From positions 1 through 31,196 of the forward strand of contig CAKPAB010000011.1 of NCBI GenBank assembly GCA_934132805.1: 31,196 nt of DNA, in the 5' to 3' direction. Source of the stretch: an uncultured Clostridia bacterium (GTDB lineage: Bacteria > Bacillota > Clostridia > TANB77 > CAG-508). The translations under genes and the position numbers were made by a program. The first letter of the stretch is position 1. Each line of letters opens with the position of its first letter. The notes below the pieces were generated by a model. It was not told where the DNA came from. It worked only from the letters and a program-made list of their open reading frames with translations, and did not search any database. Shown here piece after piece: positions 16,682-27,034 of this stretch.

Positions 16682-16726
16682 TTTGGCAACTTTTTATATT
16701 CATTTCTCATATAAAAAGTTGCCAAA
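16682..16726. other. Perfect 18-bp hairpin between sigH and tRNA-Thr
   Basis: The 18 bases at 16682-16699 (starting TTTGGCAAC) pair without mismatch with 16709-16726 (ending GTTGCCAAA) around a 9-base loop. It starts four bases after the sigH stop on the minus strand. No U-run follows on either strand, so it may be a processing site or a 3' stabiliser rather than a simple terminator. Confidence 0.6.
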
Positions 16727-16729
16727 CAA

Positions 16730-17386
16730 TTATAATATTCCAAAAAAGCCATCCTTGTTAGCTTTTATTGCCTTCTTCCTAATTCTCTGTATTGCATTAT
16801 CAACTGATTTTACTGGTGTATCCAATCTTTTAGCAATAATTTCATAGCTTTCACCTTGAATGTACATTTGCAAAACTTGTCCCTCAAACTTGCTTAAAGA
16901 CTTTTGCATAACAGTTTGAATTTGGTCCATATACTCTTGTTTCATTATAGTTTCTAATGGGTCTTCTATTGTATCCACTTCAAATGTATCTATTAATTCT
17001 GTTCCATTTTCTTCATTACCATACGCTGATGTATTTAAAGACAAATATGAGTTTAATGGCATATGTTTTTGTCTATTTGAACTTTTTATTGCTGTTATTA
17101 ATTGTCTTTCCACACATAAATTAGCAAAAGTTTTAAAACTATTTTGTTTACATGTATCAAAATTTTTTATTGCTTTATATAGACCTATCATGCCCTCCTG
17201 AATAATATCTTCTTTTTCAGCTCCAATAATAAAGTATTTTCCAACTTTTGAATTTACTAAATCTTTGTATTTATCAAGTAAAAAAGATAAAGCTTGTTCG
17301 TCACCGTCTCTAATTTGAGATATTATTTCTTCGTCTGTTAAATTTGCATATTTTTCCGTTGTGTAATATATCTTACTATTTCGCAT
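16730..17386 (-). CDS. sigH: RNA polymerase sigma-H factor
   Basis: 218 aa, the same length as B. subtilis SigH, the sigma factor for the switch into sporulation and stationary phase. Region 2 (about 35-105) has LVNSKVGKYFIIGAEKEDII, QEGMIGLYKAIKNFD and SFKTFANLCVERQLITA; region 4 (about 155-212) has VLQMYIQGESYEIIAKRL and VKSVDNAIQRIRKK. Ribosome site GGAGGT lies 12 nt before the only possible ATG. In bacilli sigH lies near secE-nusG; here it follows a GH18 protein gene and precedes a tRNA. Distinct from ECF sigma factors by length and the SigH-type region 4. Confidence 0.92.
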   Translation of the reverse strand: MRNSKIYYTTEKYANLTDEEIISQIRDGDEQALSFLLDKYKDLVNSKVGKYFIIGAEKEDIIQEGMIGLYKAIKNFDTCKQNSFKTFANLCVERQLITAIKSSNRQKHMPLNSYLSLNTSAYGNEENGTELIDTFEVDTIEDPLETIMKQEYMDQIQTVMQKSLSKFEGQVLQMYIQGESYEIIAKRLDTPVKSVDNAIQRIRKKAIKANKDGFFGIL

Positions 17387-17440
17387 ATGTCTTAAAATAC
17401 CTCCGAATGTTTATTATCGTAATTATATCTTTTAAACTCC

Positions 17441-19132
17441 TTAAAAGTCAAGGTTTTCTTTTAAAAATGTCCAAAAATTATCTGTTTCCATTCCCTTTTC
17501 CCAAGATGCAACACCTGCTAAATTATTACTATTAATTAAATTAATTTTTTCTTTTAAAGATTTTTCATCTTCTATCCACATTTTTTTAGTATATTGTCCA
17601 TCTTGATATTCAATATAATATTGTTTTAAACTATCATCCCATTTTTTTTCTACACCTTCTGGAATTGTTTTATCAATATTTTTCATTGATACTGTAGTTT
17701 GTTTTACAACTTTTCCTGAACCGTCTTCTGTCCACAATCTTGTATACAATGGAATAGCTAATATAATTTTATTACTTTCTATTTCTTCTGTTTTTAAAAA
17801 TTTATTTAAGCTAACATTTACCCAATCAAATCCAGCCGTTGTTCCTGATTTATTGCTTGATGTTCCATATTGATCATATGCCATAAATACAATATAATCT
17901 GCAACATCTCCGATTACATTTCTATCAAAACACATTGACCATGTTTCAGAGCCGTCTGGTGCAGTAACATCAACAGATACAACTATTCCCATATCTTTTA
18001 ACCTTGGTGTTAGTTCTATTATAAATCTTGAATACATGTCTTTGTCTTCTTGCTTCATATTTTCAAAATCTACATTTATTCCATCTAATTTATATTTAAC
18101 GCAATAATCTACTATTTTATTTATTAAGTTTTGACGTTTATTGTAATCATTCATTATTTCTGAAGTTACATTTATCATTCCATTTCCAGCATTTTGTATC
18201 ATTGGCCAAACTTTGTATCCATTTGAATGTGCCCAATCTATATATGCTTGACCTGATTGTCCTACATTTTCAGTTAATTCACCATTTGAATTCAAGTGGA
18301 AAAATGCTGGTGATACAACATTTACTCCATCCATTGTAACTCCTGTTCTATCAGGTGCTGTTGCAACTTCTGAATAATAGTCCCAAACCAAATTTACTTT
18401 GCCTTCTATTTGTTTTGCTTCTTGAATCTCTTCTCTTACCACTACTGTATTTGCTATTTTATTTGATTTTACATATCCTAGTTTTCCATTTTCAGTTCTA
18501 ATTTTTGTATATCCTTTTTCTTCTGAAACAACAATTACATAACTACCTTTTTCTACTCTATCAACTGTTTTTGCTATAAATTTTGTTGATGATTTTACTG
18601 CTACATTTTTTGTTATTATGGCCTTTTTTTGTTCTTTTGAAGTTGAGTCTATTGTTAGTACTTTTGAATTTTCTATGTATTTAATATCTATTCCATATAC
18701 ATCTTCTAATTCTGTGATTGGAATATATATTGTCCCATCTCTATTTTCTGCATGTGCAAATGTGTTTTTATCTGAGCCATTTATATTTATTTTGTTTGTT
18801 TCTAGGCTTATTGATGCTATTTTATTATTATATGTTGTTACTATATTGTCATTTTCCGTGTCCTCATATATATATTTGTCAAAGAAGTTTCCTAAGTCTT
18901 GTTTTGATAGGTATATGTTGTCATTTTCTATTATTATTTCTTTTTTTAAGTTTGATGTTACATTTTTGTTGTTTATTACTAAATTTATGTTTTTATTTTT
19001 GTTTAATATTATGTGATTATTTATATTGTAGGCTAGTATTCCTATTATTATGATTGCTATTATTGCTATAAGTATTTTTGTTATTCTTTTTTTCTTTTTT
19101 TCTATCTGTTCTTTTGTCATTCTTTGTTTCAT
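17441..19132 (-). CDS. Membrane-anchored GH18 glycosidase with SH3 domain (YaaH/SleL-like)
   Basis: 563 aa. A Lys-rich N-terminus and membrane helix (about 18-36) are followed by a region like the copper-amine-oxidase N-terminal stalk (45-165, with GTIYIPITELEDVYGI), a bacterial SH3 domain (170-235, KGSYVIVVSEEKGYTKIRTE) and a GH18 TIM barrel (250-560). The catalytic motif LDGINVDFEN gives DxxxDxE with the acid Glu. SleL-type GH18 enzymes cut cortex peptidoglycan in spore germination, but those carry LysM domains and no membrane anchor. Here the SH3 and anchor suggest action on the cell wall near the membrane. Start ATG has AAAGGA 11 nt upstream; sigH follows 54 nt downstream. Confidence 0.82.
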   Translation of the reverse strand: MKQRMTKEQIEKKKKRITKILIAIIAIIIIGILAYNINNHIILNKNKNINLVINNKNVTSNLKKEIIIENDNIYLSKQDLGNFFDKYIYEDTENDNIVTTYNNKIASISLETNKININGSDKNTFAHAENRDGTIYIPITELEDVYGIDIKYIENSKVLTIDSTSKEQKKAIITKNVAVKSSTKFIAKTVDRVEKGSYVIVVSEEKGYTKIRTENGKLGYVKSNKIANTVVVREEIQEAKQIEGKVNLVWDYYSEVATAPDRTGVTMDGVNVVSPAFFHLNSNGELTENVGQSGQAYIDWAHSNGYKVWPMIQNAGNGMINVTSEIMNDYNKRQNLINKIVDYCVKYKLDGINVDFENMKQEDKDMYSRFIIELTPRLKDMGIVVSVDVTAPDGSETWSMCFDRNVIGDVADYIVFMAYDQYGTSSNKSGTTAGFDWVNVSLNKFLKTEEIESNKIILAIPLYTRLWTEDGSGKVVKQTTVSMKNIDKTIPEGVEKKWDDSLKQYYIEYQDGQYTKKMWIEDEKSLKEKINLINSNNLAGVASWEKGMETDNFWTFLKENLDF

Positions 19133-19243
19133 TTTTTTCTTTTTCCTTTCGATTGTTTTTTCGTCTATACTATATCATAAGTCTTCGAATTATAAAAGAG
19201 TTTTTAACAAAGTTTTTGTTTTTTGTTATTGGATATTACATAA

Positions 19244-21307
19244 TCACTTCAAAATTCTAAATGTATTAAATATTGTAACCAAAGTAACACCAACATCAGC
19301 AAAAACTGCTTGCCACATATCAGCAACTCCTAATAAGCTTAAAACTAAAGTCAATATCTTAACACCAATTGAAAAGATTAAATTTTGTTTAATAATTTTA
19401 TTTGTCTTTTTAGAAACCTCAATTGCATCAACGATTTTAGAAAGTTCATCTGTCATAATCACAACATCAGAAGCCTCTATTGCAGAACTTGAGCCAATTC
19501 CGCCCATTGAAATTCCGACATCTGCTCTTGCTAGTACTGGACTATCATTTATCCCATCACCAACAAATGCAACTTTTTGGTGTTCATCTCTTTTTGCAAT
19601 TATTGTATCTAATTCATTATATTTATCTTGTGGTAACATTTCTGATTTTACTGCTTTTATGCCAACTTCTTTTGCTATTTTTTCTGCAATTTCTTTTTTA
19701 TCACCTGTAAACATTTTTGTGTTTATTCCTAATTTATGAAGTTTTTCCATTGTTTCTTTTGTTGATGGCTTTACTTCGTCTGTTAAAACTATTTTCCCAA
19801 CAACATTTCCATCTACATTTAAGTATAAGACTGTTCCAACAATGTTTTCTTTATCTGCATTTGTAAATTCTGCATTTCCAATTTTTATTGTTTTACCTTC
19901 ATATTGATATTGAAGTCCTTTTCCTGAAACTTCTTCAAAGTTCTCAACGTTCTCTATTTCTTTTGATATTTCTTCATATTTTTTTAATATTGATTTTGCT
20001 ATTGGATGGTTTGAATTTTTTTCACCCATTGCAAAATATTTTAAAACATCTTGTTTAGTGTAGTTTGCATCAATTGCTTTTATTTCTGATACTGCAAATT
20101 TTCCTGTTGTAATTGTTCCTGTTTTATCAAATATAATTTCTTTGATATCTTTTATTCCGTCTAAATAATCACTACCTTTAATCAATATTCCTTTTTTAGA
20201 TGCCTTACCTATTCCTGAAAAATAACTTAATGGAACTGATATTGCTATTGAACAAGGGCATGATATTACTAAGAATATTAGTGCTTTATAAATACTTTCT
20301 TTGTAAGTAACTCCTGTTATAATTAGTGGCATAAATATTGCTACTAATAATGCAAGCCCCATTACAACTGGAGTGTAAATTTTTGCTGCTTTTGATACAA
20401 ATGTCTCTGTTTTTGCTTTTTTGTCTGTTGCATTTTCAACTAAGTTTAATATTTGACTTACTGTACTGTTTTCATATGTTTGCTCAACTTTTACTTCTAT
20501 CAATCCATTTGTGTTTATACTTCCTGATAGAACTTTGCTGTTTTCTACTACTTCTATAAGTTTGCTTTCACCTGTTAATGCTGAATTATCAATTTGTGCA
20601 TTTCCTTTTATTACAATACCGTCTAATGGTATTTTTTCTCCTGTTTTTACAAGTATAATATCGCCTATTTTTACTTCATCTGGTGTAACTTGCTCCCATT
20701 TTTCACCTTGTTTTAAGTTTGCATATTCTGGTTTTATATTCATTAAATCTGATATTGATTTTCTTGTTTTATTAACAGCTTTTGATTCTAAAATTTTTCC
20801 TATTTCATATAGTGTAATTACCATTAGCCCTTCTGAGTTTTTTCCAACTAAATATGCGCCTATTGCTGATACTACAATTAGCATATTTTCGTCTAATACT
20901 TTATTTTTGAATAGCTGTTTAAATCCTTTTTTAGCCGTTTTATATAGTAATATAACAAACGCCATTATTGTTAAAACACTTGTTATTGTTGTACTGAATT
21001 TTCCTATTAATGCAATTAAATATATTGCAATTCCTATAACTATTCTTACTATATCATTTCCATTATGTTCTTCTTTGTCATGATTTTCTTCGCCATCTTC
21101 TAGCACTTCTACATCTGGCTCTAATTTTTGTACTAATTTTGTTATTTCTTTTTTGGGATTTTGTTTGTCTGTTTTAAATGTTAATTTTAATGTTGAAAAA
21201 TTAACAACTACATCCTCATATCCTTCTGTTTTTGCTATTTCATCTTCTACTTTTTTTGCACATGCTGCGCAGTCTAACCCCTCTAATGTATATTTATAAT
21301 TCTTCAA
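19244..21307 (-). CDS. cadA: Zn/Cd/Pb-exporting P1B-type ATPase
   Basis: 687-aa metal pump. An N-terminal HMA domain (LEGLDCAACAKKVE) binds metal; the membrane part has CPC in SCPCSIAISVP, the phosphorylation site FDKTGTITTG, the hinge GDGINDSPVLARADVGI, and a late helix with FADVGVTLVTIFN, whose Asp marks the Zn/Cd/Pb subgroup (P1B-2) rather than copper pumps. A short His/Glu/Asp-rich linker (EENHDKEEHNGND) follows the HMA domain. I chose TTG at 21307: AAAGGAAGTGA is an almost perfect extended ribosome site ending 5 nt before it, while the GTG at 21316 lies inside that site. It overlaps the repressor gene by 14 nt, so they are translated together. Confidence 0.93.
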   Translation of the reverse strand: MKNYKYTLEGLDCAACAKKVEDEIAKTEGYEDVVVNFSTLKLTFKTDKQNPKKEITKLVQKLEPDVEVLEDGEENHDKEEHNGNDIVRIVIGIAIYLIALIGKFSTTITSVLTIMAFVILLYKTAKKGFKQLFKNKVLDENMLIVVSAIGAYLVGKNSEGLMVITLYEIGKILESKAVNKTRKSISDLMNIKPEYANLKQGEKWEQVTPDEVKIGDIILVKTGEKIPLDGIVIKGNAQIDNSALTGESKLIEVVENSKVLSGSINTNGLIEVKVEQTYENSTVSQILNLVENATDKKAKTETFVSKAAKIYTPVVMGLALLVAIFMPLIITGVTYKESIYKALIFLVISCPCSIAISVPLSYFSGIGKASKKGILIKGSDYLDGIKDIKEIIFDKTGTITTGKFAVSEIKAIDANYTKQDVLKYFAMGEKNSNHPIAKSILKKYEEISKEIENVENFEEVSGKGLQYQYEGKTIKIGNAEFTNADKENIVGTVLYLNVDGNVVGKIVLTDEVKPSTKETMEKLHKLGINTKMFTGDKKEIAEKIAKEVGIKAVKSEMLPQDKYNELDTIIAKRDEHQKVAFVGDGINDSPVLARADVGISMGGIGSSSAIEASDVVIMTDELSKIVDAIEVSKKTNKIIKQNLIFSIGVKILTLVLSLLGVADMWQAVFADVGVTLVTIFNTFRILK

Positions 21308-21647
21308 TGTGTTCACTTCCTTTCTTTACAATTTGTTCGATGTGTTCATCATCTAAACTGTAAAATATTGTTTTTCCTTCTCTTCTGAATTTTACTAATT
21401 TTGATTGTTTTAGTAATCTTAGTTGATGTGATATTGCTGATTGTGTTGTTCCTACTATATTTGCTATGTCACATACACATAGTTCTTCTTCTAGTAATGC
21501 ATATATTATTTTCATTCTTGTTGAGTCTGCAAATACTTTAAATAACTCTGCCAAATCATATATAAAGCCGTCTTCTGGCATTTTTTGTTTTACTTTTTTT
21601 ACTGCATCTTCGTGCAATATACTACATTCTGTAAAATTATCTTCCAT
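21294..21647 (-). CDS. cadC: ArsR/SmtB-family metal-sensing repressor (CadC-like)
   Basis: 117-aa winged-helix repressor that leaves DNA when Zn, Cd or Pb binds. The helix-turn-helix reads CDIANIVGTTQSAISHQLRL. The CadC metal site is visible as ELCVCD, with another Cys near the N-terminus (NFTEC), and the second, SmtB-type site as DDEHIEQ...EHIEE at the C-terminal helix, so both may be used. The ATG at 21647 has GAGGT 7 nt upstream; longer readings would run through the promoter and operator. It heads the operon with the P1B-ATPase and should repress both. Confidence 0.92.
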   Translation of the reverse strand: MEDNFTECSILHEDAVKKVKQKMPEDGFIYDLAELFKVFADSTRMKIIYALLEEELCVCDIANIVGTTQSAISHQLRLLKQSKLVKFRREGKTIFYSLDDEHIEQIVKKGSEHIEEL

Positions 21648-21674
21648 GTTTTTTACCTCACTTTTCATTTGATT

Positions 21675-21694
21675 ATATGAATAACTGTTCATAT
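21675..21694. promoter_or_regulatory. CadC/SmtB operator
   Basis: ATATGAA (21675-21681), six bases, TTCATAT (21688-21694): a perfect 7-bp inverted repeat of the kind bound by ArsR/SmtB repressors. It lies 8 bp after the -10 box, covering the start of transcription. Confidence 0.8.
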
Positions 21695-21702
21695 GTAATT
21701 TT

Positions 21703-21731
21703 ATTATATGCTTACTAAATTTTTTTGTCAA
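21703..21731 (-). promoter_or_regulatory. SigA promoter of the cadC-cadA operon
   Basis: TTGACA (21726-21731), 17-base spacer, TATAAT (21703-21708): consensus boxes and spacing. Confidence 0.88.
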
Positions 21732-21834
21732 CACTTTTTACAAAAAAATATAAATATACAAAAAATTAATGTTACAATTCACAGTCTGTAACAACTTAAT
21801 GCTGCCACCCACAATCCAAAGAACATAAAAATTA

Positions 21835-21865
21835 ATACCATACTGATAAAAAATCAATATGGTAT
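21835..21865 (-). terminator. Terminator after spoIIP
   Basis: A 13-bp stem, ATACCATACTGAT (21835-21847) with ATCAATATGGTAT (21853-21865), loop of five. The one imperfect pair is a G-U wobble when read as minus-strand RNA. Oligo-T runs follow on both strands. Confidence 0.7.
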
Positions 21866-21868
21866 TTT

Positions 21869-23096
21869 TTATGTGTCAATATTTAAAACTTCATTCATTA
21901 CTGCTGACAAATATTTCATACTAGTCAAACATTGTTCCAATGTATTGCCAGTGGCTCCAACTTCAATAATATTAGCAAACTTTCCAGTATGTTGGTTATA
22001 TCTAGACTTTGTAAGCATAATAGGTTTAAACAAACCGAGGATACATCTCTTCTGCTTTTTCCTGAATCTTAACAGCAAACTTCAAATTCTGTTGCCAATT
22101 TGGATGCCACAAGCCTCCCTCATTTGTCCCAATAACAAACATAATTTGAGCCGCATAATCATCACCAATCCTAACAGTAGGAGCATAATCAGGTCTAGAG
22201 CCCACTGCATCTCTATGCAAATCTATAATTATATCTGATTGATTCGATTTTAAAATATTTTCTACTGTTTGTAATGAACGAGTATATGAACCTGTATAAG
22301 AAGGATAATCATGATAAGAAGTATCATGAATAACATTTATATTATACTGCTTTAAATAATTTTCTAACTCTGTTCCCACTCTAGTTACTGTATAATTCAT
22401 ATCTGTTGTTCTATAATTCCCAGTTTGAGAATATGGATACTTTTCACTTGATGTATAACTCTCACAACTATGCGTATGAAAAATAATTATATTTTTGTTC
22501 TCAATTTTTATATTAGGATTCAAAATATCTTCTGTTAAATTATATGTAGTTTGATTTTTTATTTTTACATTTCCATATTGAGCATTTGCATTTTCTGATA
22601 TTGGATTTGGTGTTACAACTTCAGTTTTTTCCCTAGTGTTACTTGCCAAAATAATTTGTCCATCGTCATTTTTTTCATTATTAGAATTATTCTCATTTTT
22701 ATTGTCTTCATTACCTGTTTTTATTTCATCTTTGCTTTCTGTTACATTTTCTAGCTCCTCTAAACCTTTCATACTACTAATTTCTGTTTTTAAAAATTGC
22801 TCCAAATATCCATTTTTATCTTTAGTATTTTTTTCTTTATTATTTTCTGATGTTTCATCTATTTCTGACATTGCAGGTATTGTTTTGCTTAAACATTTTT
22901 TCAAACTACCTATTTTTAATTGGAAAATACTACTTGTTTTTATATTGTTTTCTTCAATTTTATTTTCTAAATTTATTTTTGTATCATTTTTATATGCAAA
23001 AAATCTTGTAGAATATACAATAATTCCAATTATTATTATTATACCTACAAGATATTTTACTATATCTCTTATTTTTAACACTGTTACATTAAACAT
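21869..23096 (-). pseudogene. spoIIP: spoIIP, split by a one-base frameshift
   Basis: SpoIIP is a membrane-anchored amidase/endopeptidase that works with SpoIID and SpoIIM to thin septal peptidoglycan in forespore engulfment. The main frame (22026-23096) has a membrane helix (about 14-33), a low-complexity linker and the catalytic region HTHSCESYTS and DLHRDA, then stops after EEMYPRFV. The remaining family C-terminus, GLFKPIMLTKSRYNQHTG and IEVGATGNTLEQ with the conserved Glu, continues in another frame from there to 21869. Removing one base at 22037 (an extra C before GG on the coding strand) restores a 408-aa protein reading MYPGLFKP. Either a real mutation, which should block sporulation, or a sequence error. 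AAGGAGA precedes the ATG. Confidence 0.88.
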
Positions 23097-23165
23097 ATAT
23101 ACTCTCCTTGTTTCTTTAGTCTACTACATATATGTATATTCATAACAATGTAAAAATATTCTTAT

Positions 23166-24584
23166 TTAATTATTTTCTACATTAGAAGATTCATTTTCTG
23201 TATTTTCTTCATCACTTACTGTATTATTTGAATTTCCATCATCTGAGTTTTTACTAGTATTTGTACTAGGTCCTTGTGAATCTAAAAATTCTTCAATATT
23301 TATTTTTCTATCATTAGCATTCATATAATAATATTTTTTACCAGCACTTATTGTCATATATGCATCATCCAGTACTGGTCTTATCACCATTTCTCCTGAA
23401 GAGTTTACCAATGCATATTTTTTGTTTTGACAAACTACCATCAAATTATAATCTGGTATAATTAATAAATTTATCGCTTCTTTATTGCTTGTTGCAATAT
23501 ATCCAAAACTATCATATTCAAAGCCTAATACTTCATTTCCATTTTTATCAAATGCACCCCAATATTGGTCTTTTTTTGCAGGTATCATTCCATTATCCAA
23601 TAGATATTTATTTTTTATATTGTTTTGTTCAAATTTTGTATTATCTATACCAATTTGGTCATATTCAATATAAACTTTTATATTTCCTTTTGAATCTATT
23701 ATACCATATTTGTTATCTCTTTTTGCTATATATAAGCCAGAATCACTGTCTACTAATTCAAGACTATCATATAATAATTGTACTTTTGTCTCTCTTTTTG
23801 ATGATATAATTCCAACTTTGTTATTACTTGTAACCAAAAAGTCTCCTGTATTCTGCAAATATTCTATATTATCATATTTAGCTTCTATTATTGTATTTCC
23901 ATTTGTATCTATTACTGCATATGTTTTTCCTTGATTTTTTGTAACTACTAACATATTATTTAAAATTGCTTTTTGATTAACAAAATTGTCACTTATGCTT
24001 TCATATCCATAGTCTAAGACTTTACTTTCATAAGATTCTATTAAATGTGGCATTGTATATATATATGCTCTATTTTTTTCTGTATCATATTTAAATGCCA
24101 AATTAAATGCGTTTTCTAATGCATCTGATGTTATATATAATTTTCCATTCATTGCTTTTACTGGTTTTTTAGCATAATAATAATCATAATTTCCATCACT
24201 ATTTTCTAATACTAATTTATAAATTTTATTTGAATTTAATACAAAGTTTGCTATTTCATCATCATTTTGTATATAACATTTACTTGCATCTTCAGATTTA
24301 TCTGTGTATTCTCCATTATAACTTTGATATCCCAAATATGATGCTACTTCTTTTACTGGAAAATATACTGTTCCATCATCTTCTATAACCATCATATCCT
24401 TTACTTTATCATTAGATGTTCCATTTATATATAACTTTAATTCACTATCTTTAATATACATTAAAGCACCTAATACACATATAATTGCAACAACTATAAC
24501 AGCTATTAGCATCAAGATTATTTTTGCCATTTTTTTCGATTTATCTTTCTTTTTATAATCAAAACTCTCATCAATTAAATTCAT
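23166..24584 (-). CDS. Membrane-anchored WG-repeat protein
   Basis: 472 aa with a basic cytoplasmic start, one membrane helix (about 20-43), a copper-amine-oxidase-N-like stalk (50-180; GTVYFPVKEVASYLGY), then a WG beta-repeat region (about 215-420) with units such as KTYAVIDTNGNTIIEAKYDN, KYGIIDSKGNIKVYIEYDQ and YWGAFDKNGNEVLGFEYD, and an acidic Asn/Ser tail. WG repeats are common in surface proteins of Clostridia; the function is unknown. It follows tgt by 46 nt and precedes spoIIP by 69 nt, so it may share a transcript with the queuosine genes. Confidence 0.75.
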   Translation of the reverse strand: MNLIDESFDYKKKDKSKKMAKIILMLIAVIVVAIICVLGALMYIKDSELKLYINGTSNDKVKDMMVIEDDGTVYFPVKEVASYLGYQSYNGEYTDKSEDASKCYIQNDDEIANFVLNSNKIYKLVLENSDGNYDYYYAKKPVKAMNGKLYITSDALENAFNLAFKYDTEKNRAYIYTMPHLIESYESKVLDYGYESISDNFVNQKAILNNMLVVTKNQGKTYAVIDTNGNTIIEAKYDNIEYLQNTGDFLVTSNNKVGIISSKRETKVQLLYDSLELVDSDSGLYIAKRDNKYGIIDSKGNIKVYIEYDQIGIDNTKFEQNNIKNKYLLDNGMIPAKKDQYWGAFDKNGNEVLGFEYDSFGYIATSNKEAINLLIIPDYNLMVVCQNKKYALVNSSGEMVIRPVLDDAYMTISAGKKYYYMNANDRKINIEEFLDSQGPSTNTSKNSDDGNSNNTVSDEENTENESSNVENN

Positions 24585-24630
24585 TATCGCATCTCCTTTT
24601 TCTTGAGTACTTTACTTTTACTATCTCAAA

Positions 24631-25758
<1,128 letters not shown>

Positions 25759-25770
25759 TTCTCTCCTCCT

Positions 25771-25914
25771 GGGATTTAGGGACGTTCCTTAAAATCCCTT
25801 TATAAAGGGATTTTGGGACACTCCTTAAATCCATATTTTTATATATTTTAGGAATCCTAAGGAGTGTCCCGAATTCCCTCGAAAGAGGGAATTCAAGGAA
25901 CGTCCCTAAATCCC
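25771..25914. repeat. 144-bp nested palindromic element between queA and tgt
   Basis: Outer arms 25771-25790 and 25895-25914 are perfect 20-bp inverted repeats (GGGATTTAGGGACGTTCCTT). Inside each arm sits a separate hairpin: 25791-25814, a 24-bp uninterrupted palindrome, and 25871-25894, a 10-bp stem with a GAAA loop. Inner arms GGGACACTCCTTA (25815-25827) and TAAGGAGTGTCCC (25858-25870) pair perfectly. The first arm plus its hairpin also holds two units of the form GGGATTT-n-GGGAC-n-CCTTAAATCC. The queA stop codon lies inside the right arm, and the left arm starts at the tgt ribosome site. It looks like a non-autonomous mobile palindrome (REP or MITE type); no transposase is in the window. 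Confidence 0.8.
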
Positions 25915-26937
25915 TTCGATAAACATTGCATCCCCAAAACTAAAGAAACGATATCTTTGTTCTACAGCTTCGTTGTATGCTTTCATAATATAGTCTTTTC
26001 CTGCTAAGGCTGCTACTAACATTAATAATGTTGATTGTGGTAAATGAAAATTTGTTATTAGTCCATCTATACATTTAAATTTATATCCTGGATATATAAA
26101 TATTTGTGTATCTCCCTCTGTAGGTTTAACCATCCCAGTATTTTCATCTGCAATTGTTTCTAATACTCTACATGATGTTGTTCCTACTGATATTACTCTT
26201 TTTCCTGATTTTTTTGTTTCATTTATTTTATCACAGTCTTCTTGCTTAATGTAAAAGTGTTCTGAATGCATTTCGTGTTTTTCTACTTCGTCTTCTTTTA
26301 CTGGTCTAAATGTTCCAATTCCAACATGTAAAGTTACATTTGCTATTTTTATACCCTTTTCTTCTATCTTTTTCAATAATTCTGGAGTAAAATGCAATCC
26401 TGCTGTTGGTGCTGCTGCTGAGCCTTTATATTTTGCATATACTGTCTGATATCTGTCATTGTCTTTTAATTCTTCATGGATATATGGTGGTAGTGGCATT
26501 AGTCCGATTTGGTCTAATATTTCGTTAAATATTCCTTTATAATGGAATTCTACTTTTCTTGTTCCACCTGGCATTATATCTAATATTTCTGCTTCTAATA
26601 GTCCATCTCCAAATATTACTTTTGTTCCAATATGTAGTTTATTTCCTGGTCTTACAATGCTTTCCCATATATCCCCTTCTATGTTATTTAATAATAAGAA
26701 TTCTACATGTGCACCTGTTTCTTTTCTTCCATAAATTCTTGCTGGTATGACTTTTGTGTTATTTCTAACTAGACAATCTCCCGGCTCTAAATAATCTATT
26801 ATGTTTTTAAATACTTTATGTTCTATAGTTTGTTTTTCTCTATTTAAGACCATTAATCTTGATTCGTCTCTTTTTTCTAGTGGTACTTGTGCTATTAATT
26901 CTTCTGGTAAATTGTAATTAAAGTCTGATACTTTCAC
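25906..26937 (-). CDS. queA: S-adenosylmethionine:tRNA ribosyltransferase-isomerase QueA
   Basis: 343 aa. Transfers and isomerises the ribosyl part of SAM onto preQ1-tRNA to form epoxyqueuosine. Typical segments: FNYNLPEELIAQ, ESRLMVL, VRNNTKVIPARI, SAAAPTAGLHFT, TLHVGIGTFRPV, HSEHFYI, VGTTSCRVLE and TNFHLPQSTLLMLV. Start is GTG with GGAAG 9 nt upstream. The usual end ...FGDAMFIE is followed by Gly-Ile and a TAG that come from the palindromic element, so that element seems to have replaced the original stop. Same operon as tgt; SigA promoter upstream. Confidence 0.97.
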   Translation of the reverse strand: MKVSDFNYNLPEELIAQVPLEKRDESRLMVLNREKQTIEHKVFKNIIDYLEPGDCLVRNNTKVIPARIYGRKETGAHVEFLLLNNIEGDIWESIVRPGNKLHIGTKVIFGDGLLEAEILDIMPGGTRKVEFHYKGIFNEILDQIGLMPLPPYIHEELKDNDRYQTVYAKYKGSAAAPTAGLHFTPELLKKIEEKGIKIANVTLHVGIGTFRPVKEDEVEKHEMHSEHFYIKQEDCDKINETKKSGKRVISVGTTSCRVLETIADENTGMVKPTEGDTQIFIYPGYKFKCIDGLITNFHLPQSTLLMLVAALAGKDYIMKAYNEAVEQRYRFFSFGDAMFIEGI

Positions 26938-26969
26938 TTTTCCATTCTTCCTTTCTTTTTTCCATATCT

Positions 26970-26999
26970 ATTATATCTTTTTAAATTCCAATTTTGCAA
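26970..26999 (-). promoter_or_regulatory. Promoter of the queA-tgt operon
   Basis: TTGCAA (26994-26999), 18-base spacer, TATAAT (26970-26975) on the minus strand; the GTG start of queA follows after a short leader. Confidence 0.65.
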
Positions 27000-27034
27000 T
27001 TTGTATTTTTCATATTTTGTATCATAAAACACCT

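Noticed and set aside
19050..19739. + strand frame overlapping the P1B-ATPase end and the gap before the GH18 gene
   Set aside because: Mostly antisense to the ATPase; Phe/Ser-rich low-complexity sequence without a start signal.
25771..25914. Plain rho-independent terminator between queA and tgt
   Set aside because: Nested arms with separate hairpins and no U-tract at either edge; tgt would be cut off from its promoter.
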